A stretch of DNA of 60,000 bases from Membranipora membranacea (GCA_914767715.1 OU612067.1:4094001-4154000); one strand, 5' to 3'; shown: positions 33,864-45,342, counted from the stretch's first letter. The notes: generated by a model from the sequence alone, not told the origin. Program-made: numbers and translations.

Positions 33864-34049
33864 ATGGCTGACCAGGGAGGCACAACAACACTGGCGCTGA
33901 TTGCAATGACAATGTCACATATATCTGGTAGAGCTCCTTATACATTCAATTTCCAATTAATAATAGAACTACAATCATATCAAGCTTACAGATATCATCA
34001 ACAAGATATACAACAGCAAACTCAGTATGATCAGCATAACTCAACATAA
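33864..34049 (+). CDS. MADQ-family small protein, copy B
   Basis: 61 residues. It shares MADQGGT and LIIELQSYQAYRYHQQDI with the other copies, but the middle (ALIAMTMSHISGRAP) and the last residues (QYDQHNST) differ. The frame is intact. The region is preceded by catctccaacaagttt...gcacagag as in copy C, but the TATAAAA of copy C is changed to tttttaga. Function unknown. Confidence 0.5.
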   Translation: MADQGGTTTLALIAMTMSHISGRAPYTFNFQLIIELQSYQAYRYHQQDIQQQTQYDQHNST

Positions 34050-34102
34050 CTCAACACACGCCTAATAACACTTAAGAAGAGGTATACAGCCGAGGGTGCT
34101 GG

Positions 34103-34173
34103 GGGATGGAACAATCAACCTTGCCTGGTAGTGAAAACCAGGCGCGCTAACCGCTGCGCCATCTCACCATCCC
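34103..34173 (-). mobile_element. tRNA-like SINE head, family 1
   Basis: 71 bases on the minus strand with a perfect 7-bp acceptor stem GGGATGG/CCATCCC, an A box TGGCGCAGCGGTTAGC, and a 7-bp anticodon stem GCCTGGT/ACCAGGC around the loop TTTCACT. The T-arm is GGTTGATTGTTCC, a degraded B box without a proper T stem. Flanking sequence (cccattcttttttc upstream, cagcaccctc downstream) repeats at 1080-1190, so this is a SINE and not a tRNA gene. Confidence 0.75.
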
Positions 34174-34544
34174 GAAAAAAGAATGGGCTGAAGGCTAATT
34201 AGCATGCCCGCTATTCACTACTCGGATTTGTGTTCTCTTGTCCAACAGCACAGCTAGGTGTATGTCACAGTGAGTTGTTAATCTTTTACCCAAACATGCT
34301 CATCAATCTAATATACAACAGTTCTATGGTGTGATCAGAAAATCTATTTATTTGAATTATAATTTGTCTTCTCTATTGCCATGAGAAGATTATAATATAT
34401 ACAATATTACATAGTTCAAGCAGAGCAAGACATTTTCCGCACTCTGTTAAAATAAAAACTTTTTGAAATTCTCGCTGTGAGGAAAAACATACAATAAGCT
34501 ATTGTGAAATTCTCACTGAATGTTTTTGGCACCGGAAAGGTTAA

Positions 34545-34700
34545 ACTGATTCCACTGATCGGGAGGAAGTTTAGGTTCCGTATTCAGCTGTGAAGATGAG
34601 GATCTAGGCTGAGTAGACATGTCATTGACTCATTACTCCATGCAGTCTGAGCGGATAGATTGTTGCTTAGATGTATTTCTGATCCATCTGAAACCTAACT
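34545..34700 (-). pseudogene. Copy of snurportin-1 last exon, frameshifted
   Basis: The minus strand reads [11 protein letters not shown], then after an indel of about ten bases [25 protein letters not shown], matching the last exon of the snurportin-1 gene at 39304-39461. The shift and loss of the upstream exons make it non-functional. Confidence 0.82.
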
Positions 34701-34850
34701 CGGTTTTAATATATAATTACAGAATTCAAAATCGATTGGTCATCTGATAGCAGCAGATCAGACAGGAGCGGAAATTGTAAGTTCGACTGAAAACAGATTT
34801 ATGGTCCGCTGTCAACCTACCATCAATGAAACACTATTATTAAACAACTA

Positions 34851-36003
34851 GGTGGCTCAATTTTATTCATGCATCAAATTATTCTCTGATTCTTCAGCTC
34901 CGTAATGATGTGCTTCTTTAGAAAATTGGTCCACTCTTAGTGCATTTTATATCTATCGCAGTAGAGGCCTTCCCGAAAACGCTCACATCAAGCCAGACTA
35001 ACGTTTTGTGACGTCAGAGAGCTGTTTGAGTGATCAGCCTATTGTAAAATCAAAACAAACAGAGCTATCTTGTATTCAATACAGCAGAAAATCCATGGTG
35101 CTGATTTTCATCTTCCACTATGAGCCTTTGCATCCACATCTCAATTGCAACCTCATGGAAGGGCACTGGCATCCCCATCCCCAGCAGCATGAAGCCACCC
35201 CTGTGTGTTGCTGAGCATCTCAATCAATCTCATCGATCCCTCAGTGCATTTTGTAAGTTTCGGTGGTTTGACATAATTGGTGTGTTTACGCTGTTGCGCA
35301 ACCAGGGAGGCTGCCAACTCTTCATTGTTTCAGTGCAACAATGTTCGCCCCATCACTCTCATGCTTATACTCTAAGCCAAACCAGTGCAGGGAGGTTTGC
35401 TTTCCATCAACTCATCGGCGCAAAGTCGCTATCGTCAAAGCACCCGCCCCTTGTTTAAATAAAGGCATTAATTGTTAATATTGATTATTATAAAAGGCAA
35501 GACATATGAATTTGAATGCATGAATAATAGCTTCAGTATATAATACATATAGCAGTCAAAGACTGAAATTCCCCACACTAAGGCTATATTGTGTAGTAAG
35601 GTATTCTATGAAAGGCCCCCATTGGATACAATACTCCACTGAAATCCACTGGCTAAGTTAACAAACTTGGAAACTGGGAGAGCCTTGAAAGATTATAAAA
35701 CATTGGCCATGTAGACAAAACCGCATCCAATAGGATACTGTGTGTAGTCAACAAAGATGTTGATGCGTGACCTATTTAGCTAAAGTTGTTGAGGAATTTC
35801 TATCAACACAGTGCACTAACAGCTCTGTGACGTCAAATATCACACCCTTTTCAGCGTTAATTTTATGCGAGCGTTTTTTAGGAAGGCCTCTACTGCGATA
35901 GATATATAATGCACTTAGAGTGGATCAATGTTTTTAAGAAGCATATCATTACGGAGGTAAAGAATCAGAGAATAATGTGATGCATAAGTAATATTGAGCC
36001 ACC
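34851..36003. mobile_element. DNA transposon remnant with about 190-bp terminal inverted repeats
   Basis: The ends GGTGGCTCAAT.. and ..ATTGAGCCACC are inverted and flanked by TA on both sides (34849-34850, 36004-36005). The inverted similarity runs inward about 190 bases with ~15-20% mismatch and includes the 'agtagaggcctt' block and 'gtgacgtca'. A TA duplication fits Tc1/mariner-like elements. The interior (about 770 bp) has no transposase frame, so it is a non-autonomous, fairly old copy. Confidence 0.7.
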
Positions 36004-36115
36004 TAGTGGTTTAACATGTAAATATTGTATCTCCTATCTTTCATAACGGCAGTTGGCTCTGATTTATTGTTTGTACTAAAAGGAGACCTGATCCATATTA
36101 GGGTAGTAACAAGAT

Positions 36116-36628
36116 GGTTGAACACCATAGACTTAATATAAACCTAGACAGGACACTATATGGAGCATTAGCATTAAGGTACTGAGGCATTTAATTGTGG
36201 GCGACGTAACGACATTGGAAGGAGTAGAAGCATTGATGCTATCATTGATTTACTGTCCAAAAGCCAGGTGTTTTGTCGTTTAACTCAATCAATTTTTATC
36301 AGATTTTGAGCTTGAAAAATACAATAGATTTAGCAGCTTGTCCTGAACAGTTAGCAACTAATTTTAACCCAAAAAAATTTTGAAGAAGAAATATCATCAA
36401 GTTGATAACAAGATGTTGCTGATCGTAAAGCAATTTTCAAATTCAAAATCCGATCTAAATTGATCAAGTTATTAACAAAAAACCTGGATTATGGACAGTA
36501 AATCAATGATAGCATCATTGCTTCTACACCTTCCAATGACGTTACGTTGCCCCACAATTAAGTGCCTCACTTCAGCTGTATATGGTGTCCTGTCTAGGTT
36601 TATTATTAAGTCTATGTTGAACACCAAT
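36116..36628. repeat. Inverted repeat with arms of about 155 bp
   Basis: 36116-36270 is the inverted counterpart of 36480-36628, sharing for example 'cctagacaggacac', 'ttaattgtggg(c)gacgtaac' and 'gatgctatcattgatttactgtcc'. The spacer is about 210 bases. A minus-strand frame of 98 codons (36472-36768) crosses the right arm, but the left arm does not keep the frame, and I do not recognise the product. Confidence 0.7.
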
Positions 36629-36925
36629 CTAATTGATTGCCAGACTTCATCGATTAAAGGAATGTACCTGCTAGATAAATTTTGAGATTTTCGAAACATT
36701 TTATCGATTACTGAAATTGCTTGACTCAGAAATTTCTCATGATGGGTCTTAAATCTAAGCGCTTCCAATAGCCTGGCTATATTTCAATCCCGTAATTTCC
36801 ATCAACCCTGCTGTGACTAATGATGAATGAACTGCTGAAAAAGATATAAGCTGGCTATGATTTGTGATAACAAATTACTTGAGTCATGTCGCTTGGCAAT
36901 AACAAAAAATGATGAAGATAATGAC

Positions 36926-37625
36926 ACAGAGTAAGGATAAGCAGAGGGGACACTTCAATGATCGTTATAGTGCCTGCGGTTTTTGATTCACTGGGGGAAA
37001 ATTGTGCACAGCTGGATGCCAAAAACTCATTATCTCTATATGTTATAATGGCATTTTTCTTGCAGACATCCCTACCTTTGATGGGCCATAATTCATTCTG
37101 TATTTATCCTAAAGACTGATTTCCAACTTTGCTGGAATGTCCAAGCTTCAAGCTATACACCATATTATTGTCATTTTTTGCTAGGATTCATAGGCTAAGA
37201 GTAATCCAGGTTTTTGAAATGAGTTTTGTCATATAGATTTACATGTGACAATTGATAGACGGCTGGTCATCAAAATTAGGAAATGTCCGTGCATTGACCT
37301 AAGCCCTATGTTAATCTATATGATAAAACTCATTTTAAAAACCTGGATTACTCATAGCCTATGTATCCTAGCAAAAAATGACAATAATATGGTGTATAGC
37401 TCGAAGATTGGACATTTCAGAAAAGTTAGAAATCAGTCTTCAGGATAAATACAGAATGAATTATGACCTATCAAAGGTGGCTATGTCTGCATGACAAAAC
37501 TCCACTGTAACTTATATATATTCTGAAATTGGCAGTGGCCAGATTGATGAATTTCCCCCAGTGGATAAAAACCGCAGGCACTATAACGATCATTGAAGTG
37601 TCCCCTCTGCTTATCCTTACTCTGT
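36926..37625. mobile_element. Long foldback element with 9-bp target duplication
   Basis: The ends ACAGAGTAAGGATAAGCAGAGG and its reverse complement are flanked by direct repeats GATAATGAC (36917-36925 and 37626-37634). The arms are about 310 bases each, with a central spacer of about 70 bases (37240-37310). The inner ends (atgagttttgtcatatagatt / its complement) match almost perfectly; the middle of the arms is more diverged. It has no coding capacity. Transcription would give a long hairpin RNA. Confidence 0.85.
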
Positions 37626-37639
37626 GATAATGACGACAA

Positions 37640-38660
37640 AAATCTAGCTATGATATGTATATATATATATTAGATATTACCCTAAAAATTATTCCACCCT
37701 GTCGCTCCCTCACACTACTATACCTGCTGTTGTAGTAGACATATTACTGATAAGAGGGGCTCAGGTGTAGTGTAAGATAGTGTTATGTAGTTCCGTCTTA
37801 TCTTATCTTATCTGGAGTTACTAAATAAAAGGTAAATCCGTGAAACAAGTAATTCAACATGACATTTGATTGTTATAATGCTTTGGTCTACCATTAATCT
37901 TTGACTTATATCAATGGATGTGACAAACACTTCAATCTTTGATTACTTAGTAAGAATGATATTAATGGAACAATTTGTAGTTCCATCAACCACATCTTGT
38001 CTCAATGTTGATGTGATAATATTCTAAGCCATGTTCTCTCGATTCCAAAAACTAACATGTAATAGTTATATTGAATTTTTTTTTTTCAACTTTATTGACA
38101 ACCTTCATCAATGAAATGATGTTTTTCCAAATGTGCAATTATTTAATCAATTGTAAGTAATCTTGCATTGATATGTAACTAGCAGGCAACTTATTTAAAC
38201 TGTAGTATTTCTATTAGGTGTTCAATGGCAGCATATTCAGATTACCACAAGTCATGTTTGAAACCAAGAGACAGGGTTAAGTGTGGAGTTTAGGTCAGAA
38301 GAATTTCGAACAAAAATTTGTGGCAGTGATGATTGCTTATACACTAACCGGCCGAGACACAGAAATGTGAGATTTCATCAATGAACAGAGAAAAGTGCCA
38401 TGCGGCTTTTTGAATCTTGAAGCGCATTAGTATCATGATAATAAGAGAAAGAATTTCAACTTTTTGCAAGCTTTCTAATTTTTTTTTTGGATGATATCAT
38501 TGAATAAATTGGAAAAGAAAATGCAGCGCGTGTTCAATACTGACAACACTGTAGAAACATATATATGTTACAGAAGGCTGCTGTACTGAAACTGTCCGAA
38601 TGCCGCTGTACCATTAAACAGAGGTAAAGACACATACCCAACATTCAGCTTACAGCTGCC
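37640..38660. other. Intergenic DNA, no gene seen
   Basis: A (TA)n run near 37655 and nothing else that can be supported. Confidence 0.4.
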
Positions 38661-38696
38661 ATTCTTATAGCCGCTATCTTCTCATCTCCAACAAGT

Positions 38697-38703
38697 TATA
38701 AAA
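38697..38703 (+). promoter_or_regulatory. TATAAAA box just upstream of MADQ copy C
   Basis: TATAAAA starts 34 bases before the ATG at 38731. With usual spacing, transcription would start only a few bases before the ATG. The alternative is that ccaacttcag at 38720-38729 is a splice acceptor and the promoter lies further upstream. Confidence 0.35.
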
Positions 38704-38730
38704 GGCATAGAGTATTACTCCAACTTCAGA

Positions 38731-38928
38731 ATGGCTGACCAGGGAGGCACAATACCGCTGTTGGTAATTGTAGTTACAATTCCACATGGATCTAGGGGAG
38801 TTCTATTTACATTCAGTTTCACATTAATAATAGAACTACAACCATATCAAGCTCAGGGATACCATCAACATCAAGATATACCACAGCAGCCTCAGCATGA
38901 TCCTAATAATATTGAGTTCCAAACCTAA
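38731..38928 (+). CDS. MADQ-family small protein, copy C
   Basis: 65 residues. It begins MADQGGTIPLLVIVV and ends with the Q/H/N-rich tail (QQPQHDPNNIEFQT) nearly identical to copy A. Two hydrophobic beta-type stretches (PLLVIVVTI and VLFTFSFTLIIEL) flank a variable Gly/Ser/Arg turn, so a beta-hairpin or membrane-associated peptide is conceivable; there is no classical signal peptide. It lies tail-to-tail with snurportin-1, about 375 bases from its stop. Function unknown. Confidence 0.55.
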   Translation: MADQGGTIPLLVIVVTIPHGSRGVLFTFSFTLIIELQPYQAQGYHQHQDIPQQPQHDPNNIEFQT

Positions 38929-39303
38929 CCAATATTGCTGACATAACGCAAACTCAACACGTGACTACTAACAGTTCATCACTGTAAGAGAGTTGATACT
39001 CTATTACCCAAACTATGTTCATATATCTGATATACAACGAGTTCTATGATGTGATCAGAAAATATTTATTTATTTCAATGATAATTTGTCTAATCTATTG
39101 CCATGAGAAGACAATAATATAAACAATATTACATTGATCAAGCAGAGCAAGACATTTCCAACACTCTGTTAGAATAAAAAAATTTGAAATTCGCACTGTG
39201 AGGAAACATTCAAACATACAATAAGCTATTGTGAAATTCTTACTGAGTGTTTTTGGCACTGGAACGATTAAACTTTATATACTTTTCAATAAAACCCCAG
39301 CAT

Positions 39304-42300
39304 CTATCTGAACTGATTCCACTGATCAGGATTAAGTTTGGGTTCAGTATTAAGCTGCGAAGGTGATGATCTAGGCTGGGTAGTCATGTCAGTACTCCAG
39401 GCAGTCTGAGCGGATAGATTGTTGGTTATAGATGTGATACTGTCCTCATCCATACTTAAATCTGTGTGAAAAAGAATTGAGCCTATAATTGTTTTAGTTA
39501 TATTTTCCTTAACTGTGTTATGGACCCTTTGCATTAATAAGAACGAAGGTTGTTACACCATGACCCATTGCCAGACTGCTCATCTAGTAGACATAGATAG
39601 GGCTTGTGGATACCAGATAAGGGAGTTTTTTTATTATAAATATCTCTATCAGCTTGTTTTTTATAAGAAATGGGACACTCTTTATTCAGTCCATTGATTT
39701 GTCTAAATGTATCATAGTTATATGTTATCATCACAATAAAATTATTGCAATACTAGAGATTTGGTGATCAGAACACGCTGCAACAATATATCCTACTGCA
39801 ATGACATCAGCAGAACGTGGTCATCTAGTCAACCGGCTACCGATTAAGATAAATATGAGGACAATGTTCTTTACCTGTGTTGTTGGACTGTTGTTTGACG
39901 CTTGTATTCGCCTGCTGAGAGGTCATGGAGCCAGTGTTGAGATGATCAGCCCTGGGTGCTTCTCCGAACCTAAACCTTGAATTACTACCAGAACTCTGCT
40001 TCTGTATCACGTCCCCTGAGTCAGCAGGGACTAATCCGAGCTGCTGATTCCTAATGTCTGTCTGGTTGTGCTTAAATTTAGCCTCTGTTATGATCTGATT
40101 ATTTACGGATGATTTAACTGTCTGTTCAGCTTTAGGTGTCTTGTCATTAGGGGAGACATACAGATCTTGGTGTTTCTGAGCTATAGATACATCACTCTGT
40201 ACCAGGTTGAGATGAGTTTGAAATCCTGTATAAGATGCGGGTGTCTCTTCTTTATACTGAGGGTGTATATCTATATCTACAAATCAAAAACCGAGATAAC
40301 AGCATGCGGCTCAAAACAAGTCCTAACTCGGATAGGATAGTCGGACAAAGCAAAATGTTTAGGAAGCTAAAACTTATGAACCTGTAGCCTTTCAATGTCA
40401 CAGAAGTTCTCAATATCATGGTTTACCTTCAGACTATAATAGATCAGATTAATTGTGAGTGTTTGGTGCTGACATTTTGTATTATGGCTTTGGCTTTCAG
40501 AATTGCGTACCTAAAACTTCTGGAATCATGTAAGGCTTCAGCCAAACAACCAGTGGTGTACTTCCACATAAGTAATGTGCTTGTCTATGATAGAATAGCA
40601 GCCCATCTACCTGTCAAAATATGATAAAAACAGTCACAACCATTCAACGATATCGATGTTTTGTGTTTCAATAAAATATTAAGCAAATTTATAACATTGT
40701 GTCCGTGATCTCAGTAGAACTAACAAATAGACAAAGTCTAACTACGGGAGTTGATATTTTAATGACTGGGTGGGAGCAACTCAAGAACAGCTATTTGGCT
40801 GCCTTCGACATATGTTTCGTTTATTTCACCCACCCTGCCTTACTGCAAGATTAATATTTTGCTTTTGATCTGAAAGATGCTTGCAAAATTACAAAATTAA
40901 TATCATGCCATTTCATCACATGAAATCATAGCCTCCTACAGAGCGATTTGTGCGCATTTACTTTTTTTCAGAACAAAGATGCGGAGAGGAATTCCGGTAA
41001 TGATGTATATTATTTCTGCAATTTTACTGTATATAATAGCTTGTTACTTTGTATGTAGAAAAGCCATTACCTTGAAATCATGTTCCTGCATCATGGCCTG
41101 TTGGAGAGTCTCCTTCTTACAGTTGTATGAGGGTAGAAGAGAGAACATATACTAAAATAGAATGAGATGAGTCGATATGAATGCTGTTGTTGAGTGTTTC
41201 ATATAAAAATACCTTCATAATCTATTAATCAATTTTAGAAACGCTGCTAAAGAGATATTGGGCCTCATCTGAGAATTATTATAGAGGATTTGTTCATTTA
41301 TAACGAATAACAAGGAAAGCAGAATAATATGACAATTTAGAGTGTTTGACAGTATGAGTGGTCTTCTTTTTCAAGATGAGAAGCATGACTACAAAAATTA
41401 TAATGGAAAAAGAGAAGCAAGCTCCTGGACTAGTACTTCTGATACAGTAAAACTGACCATGCAGTTACCTCATGAGTTTGTACAAGGCGCATGGCCGTTG
41501 CAGTGAATCACAGTTTGATGCCATAGAAACATGGACTTGAAAAATCATATTATAGTCACTAATCCAGCTTGATCTCATTACTGCTGTACCTCCATCATGT
41601 AAAATCTGCACTTACTGGATTCACTTTAGTAAACTTCTGTACATCAGGTGTCTCCTGGATCTTGCCATTCACCCAAAAGAATCGGAAATCAGTCTAAAAC
41701 CAGCAGAGCAAAATATCACAATCAAAGTTCACTGAAATAACAAGGCCACAAATCACCTGATCATGTCATCAACAGCTTATCCCAAAACGATATATCTCAT
41801 GTGGTCTCAAATACATAATACCGATCTTGGAGTTACCTTCTGTTCCTGCATAAGAAGATAACCTATCACACTGACTATCCAAGTAAATAGGTTTTGCTTG
41901 GATAATCAGTGTTCAGTATACACCTGGTTTAATTGTTCTGACAAAATACACAGGAATTGAAATACTGTACAAGTTTTATCACCAGGTAACTCTTGTGGTG
42001 GTAATTTATTTTCGAGCAACAAACCTCAGAGTCAATGACAGGATAATCATTCCAGCACATAATATCCAGTATATAGAATGTCTTGTCAATCTCACTGAAT
42101 ATACAATCTAACATCGTCATTCCTGAAATATCAATCAATTACATTATTTAAATGGGCATTACCTCCCACCATACTGTAGAATATGATAGAAATAAAAAAA
42201 CATGGGAATGGAGTCACAATTATTTGTCAGAGAAATATCGTTTACTCAAGTTGATATACTGAGTATGAAGTGCTTTTGGCTGAAGAGGTTGTTTTTATCC

Positions 42301-44136
42301 CCGCCACAGGTAGTTACAAATTTGGAGATCCTTTTTAGTTAACCAATTGGTTGGCACATCTGATTTTTTTATGTAATTGTTGTTGCAGGGGATGTGGGTT
42401 CAGGTCCCATCATAAGAGGAGCATCATTTGATGCGATGTTACTGCCCTTCAGGACAGTACTGTTACTAAAAGTTAGTGAATTATCTATCTTCAGTATTCT
42501 GTATTACTTCTGAATAATTTATGATAACCAGCACCAAGTTGCAACATATATATTGTAGTAAACGTACCTTCTCTGGATCCCCGCCAGCCACCAGGCAGCT
42601 TGGATGGAAATTTGTTCAGACAGTAACCACTTTTTGAGTAAGAATATGTTGTACCCTGTAAGAAGAATACTCAAATTAAACCATCAATAAAAACAAGTCA
42701 TGTCACAATTTCTAGGGCCTGAGATATTATCATTTCTCGCACATAAACTGAGCCAGATTGAAGATGTAAAAAGAAGATAGAATACAAACCTTATTAGTGA
42801 CTACAAGGCAGCGTTTACCAGCAGGAGAGGGAACCATTATCCACTGTGAGTCAAAATCAGCCGGCATCTCAATCATCCACTCAGACAGCATCAGCTAAGC
42901 AAATAAAACAGACAAGTCATCTAAAAATAAAGTAAAACTCTGTGAACTGAAGCTCAACATTTCTGTACTGATGTGACAATAATGTAACAGTATTGTATAC
43001 AGGAAAACAGACTCATTCCTTCTCAAAGATGTATGAATACGAATTTTTGATTTCATTGAATTTCGACAGCCGAAGTTGTAGTTTGAATGCAACAACATGG
43101 CAGATTGTAGCTGTGGATGACCATCATTTTTCCCTCTAAGTAAGTCTGGAAAATTTTTCATGAGATTTTGTTGCAAACTCCAAGGAGGCTCACATTAATC
43201 AGGGTTAAGGGATTAGCGTCATGAAATATTTCAGACCAGCTTCTGTCAGGACTGCTTACTGATTTCCATAAAAAGGGATCAATTAGTACTACAGACATTG
43301 ATGATTGAAATCTAACCTGATCTTTGTATATTCGAGCTTTAGGAGTTTTCTTTTCTACTAAGTTACTAGTATCCATCTGCTGATCGTCGAGATGGCTGAG
43401 GAGCTCATTATTAAATACCTGCCAGTCTTCATCATTGACCTGTCTCAGTTGATTCACCACATCCTTACGCTGTCTGAAAAATATCATGTCAACCCAATAT
43501 TACGAGTCTCCTGCCAGACGGGCTAATTTCCGTTATACAATTTTCCATGGAGATATAAGTACATGGTGTGACATATATATTCTGGGACACCATGTGTAAT
43601 CAGATATAACATAACGACACTCCGTCCCACAAAGGTAAAGGTCACTGATCGACCATATTTTGTTATTGTGAAGAAACCAGTATCATTTATAAGTAAGAAA
43701 CTGGTTAGAAAAGTAAGAAACTGGTTAGATTGACATTCAAATAACACTAGGTGATAATACGGAATGTGAAAAACTTAAAAATTGTCAACGACATGAAATG
43801 CTGATGGCTTGTTGGTATAAGGATAGTGGCTTTACGATGAGAAGAACTTCTACAAGTGCTAAAAGGGTTTCTTTTTAAAATTGGATAACATGGATCGATT
43901 GATGTGCACAAAATCATTTCGAGCACATAAATCATGTAAAAATTCATTGACTAAAGGTAAGTCTCGACTGAGCCAACAAACCTCTTCTGAAGCTCCAACA
44001 ACTTGTCTCTTCTCTTTCTTTGATCATTACTAGACTTTGTTTTGTACTGAGAAGATCTGAAGTTTGCTGGTTTTGAACTGTCGAGCTGGTTACTTATGCT
44101 ACCACCACCAGCTAGCATATCACTCAACTCATCCAT
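39304..44136 (-). CDS. SNUPN: Snurportin-1, complete ten-exon gene
   Basis: The import adaptor that binds the trimethylguanosine cap of spliceosomal snRNPs and carries them into the nucleus with importin-beta. Exons (5' to 3'): 43982-44136, 43317-43473, 42790-42894, 42568-42655, 42025-42122, 41616-41693, 41071-41151, 40511-40610, 39875-40276, 39304-39461. All introns are GT-AG and phases join cleanly (1422 nt, 473 residues plus stop). The N-terminal importin-beta-binding-like part contains MDELSDML and the basic [16 protein letters not shown] segment. Cap-binding domain blocks include [53 protein letters not shown] and [10 protein letters not shown]. The two cap-stacking Trp known from the human protein (W107, W276) correspond to W110 and W277 here. 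The C-terminal region (exons 9-10) is about 110 residues longer than in the 360-residue human protein and is Gln/Asn/Ser-rich. Confidence 0.96.
42300..42440 (+). mobile_element. Possible tRNA-derived SINE in snurportin-1 intron 4
   Basis: An A-box-like taaccaattggttggca is followed about 45 bases later by a B-box-like gtgggttcaggtccca. Spacing and context suggest a decayed tRNA-derived SINE; the fold is incomplete. Confidence 0.35.
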
Positions 44137-45342
44137 TTTTGTGTATTCTATGATTACTCTGGAAAAGAAAGCTTCCGATGGTTAAGCACTTTGATATTTG
44201 TACACCTCCACTAAGTCCCTCGAACACGGCCTAAAACCCATAGGCCTAGGCTTAGATACTTAGATGCTACACCATTAATGGACAGGCAGAGCTTGAGATC
44301 TTGTTTATTGAGAGAAACAATATGTGTACACTTTTTTAGAGATTGGATATATAGACTGTAGAGTAGAGTAGAGTAGAGAAGATATGCTTGCAAACCGGAG
44401 CTGTCAATGGCTATCATAGGCTACTCAGGGACTCCCTGGGTAACTGTAGAACTTTGATTGTCCTACCATGGCTAATTTGAGGAAGCCCGATCAGGAAACA
44501 TTTCTATATCAAATCAGATATCTCAACACCTTTGTTGTGGCGGTTTGATTGTGCTGATAATAGAGGTTAATCACATCTTGACTGAACCTGCTCAATTTGA
44601 CACCGTTTGCTATGGGTATTGTTATGGCATGAGGGACTTGAGGGGCGGGGCTCTCCCCCCCCCCCAGCTGAGAGTGCATCACCCATTCTAGGTAGCTTGT
44701 CAGCCATATATTGCATCAATGAACTAAACCTGAATGAACTTAAGGTTTAGTTCATTGATTGCATCACATATATGCCATCAACTTGAATAATGGGTAGCTG
44801 CAGTGCAGCTGAGCAAGGAGTTAACTCCTTGAGCTGAGTACGTATCAATATATTATTTGCAATAACTGTTGCGTTACATTGAATGTTAGTGAGTCAGTAG
44901 GTAAGAGGTTCTATTATCATATCAATTATTATTTATTTATTATAATGACAATGAAGTCTAACTATTAGTATTACTAAGTACCAAGGACTAGGAGTCAACT
45001 CAAATACTTTTACTCCTTGGTACTAGCAAGTTTAGAGAGATGCTGTGCAAATATCTGTGAACTCCAGACATTATGAATTATTTATGTATTACCTCTATCA
45101 TAAACTACTTGCTAGAAATCCAATATGTGTGGACAAGGACATAGTTTGGTGTGGTCACTGTGGTGCTCATTATTATTAACAAAAAAAATCGTTTCCCAGT
45201 TTAACATTAAAAAGTGAAATGTTTGATTCACTGTTTAATTGACTTGGACTGTTGATTCCAACCATACATACAGGAGTCTTAGAAAACACTTGTCTATGAT
45301 TTGTTCATGTGACCAAGTATCACATGATCAAAGTCTAACAAA
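44137..45342. promoter_or_regulatory. Head-to-head intergenic region between SNUPN and SMIM30
   Basis: The two genes diverge from this 1.2-kb interval, so it must hold both promoters. Visible structures are a poly-C run near 44658, a perfect 16-bp-stem hairpin at 44716-44758 (TCAATGAACTAAACCT), a palindrome CAAGGAGTTAACTCCTTG near 44814, and an imperfect inverted repeat of agtaccaagga near 44977 and 45015. No TATA box could be placed with confidence. Confidence 0.4.

Larger units (their letters stand above)
33810..34720. repeat. Paralogous segment B (MADQ locus plus snurportin-1 last-exon copy)
   Basis: Co-linear with 38670-39470: the same ATG-proximal flank (catctccaacaagtt), a MADQ frame, the 3' flank (gttctatgatgtgatcagaaaat) and a copy of the snurportin-1 terminal exon. 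A SINE is inserted between about 34062 and 34262. No other snurportin-1 exon is nearby, so only the gene tail was duplicated with the small gene. Confidence 0.8.

Noticed and set aside
34103-34173. Functional tRNA gene
   Set aside because: The T arm is defective, and flanking SINE sequence recurs near 1080-1190.
35008-35458. Overlapping frames of 68 and 112 codons
   Set aside because: They lie inside the TA-flanked inverted-repeat element and resemble no transposase.
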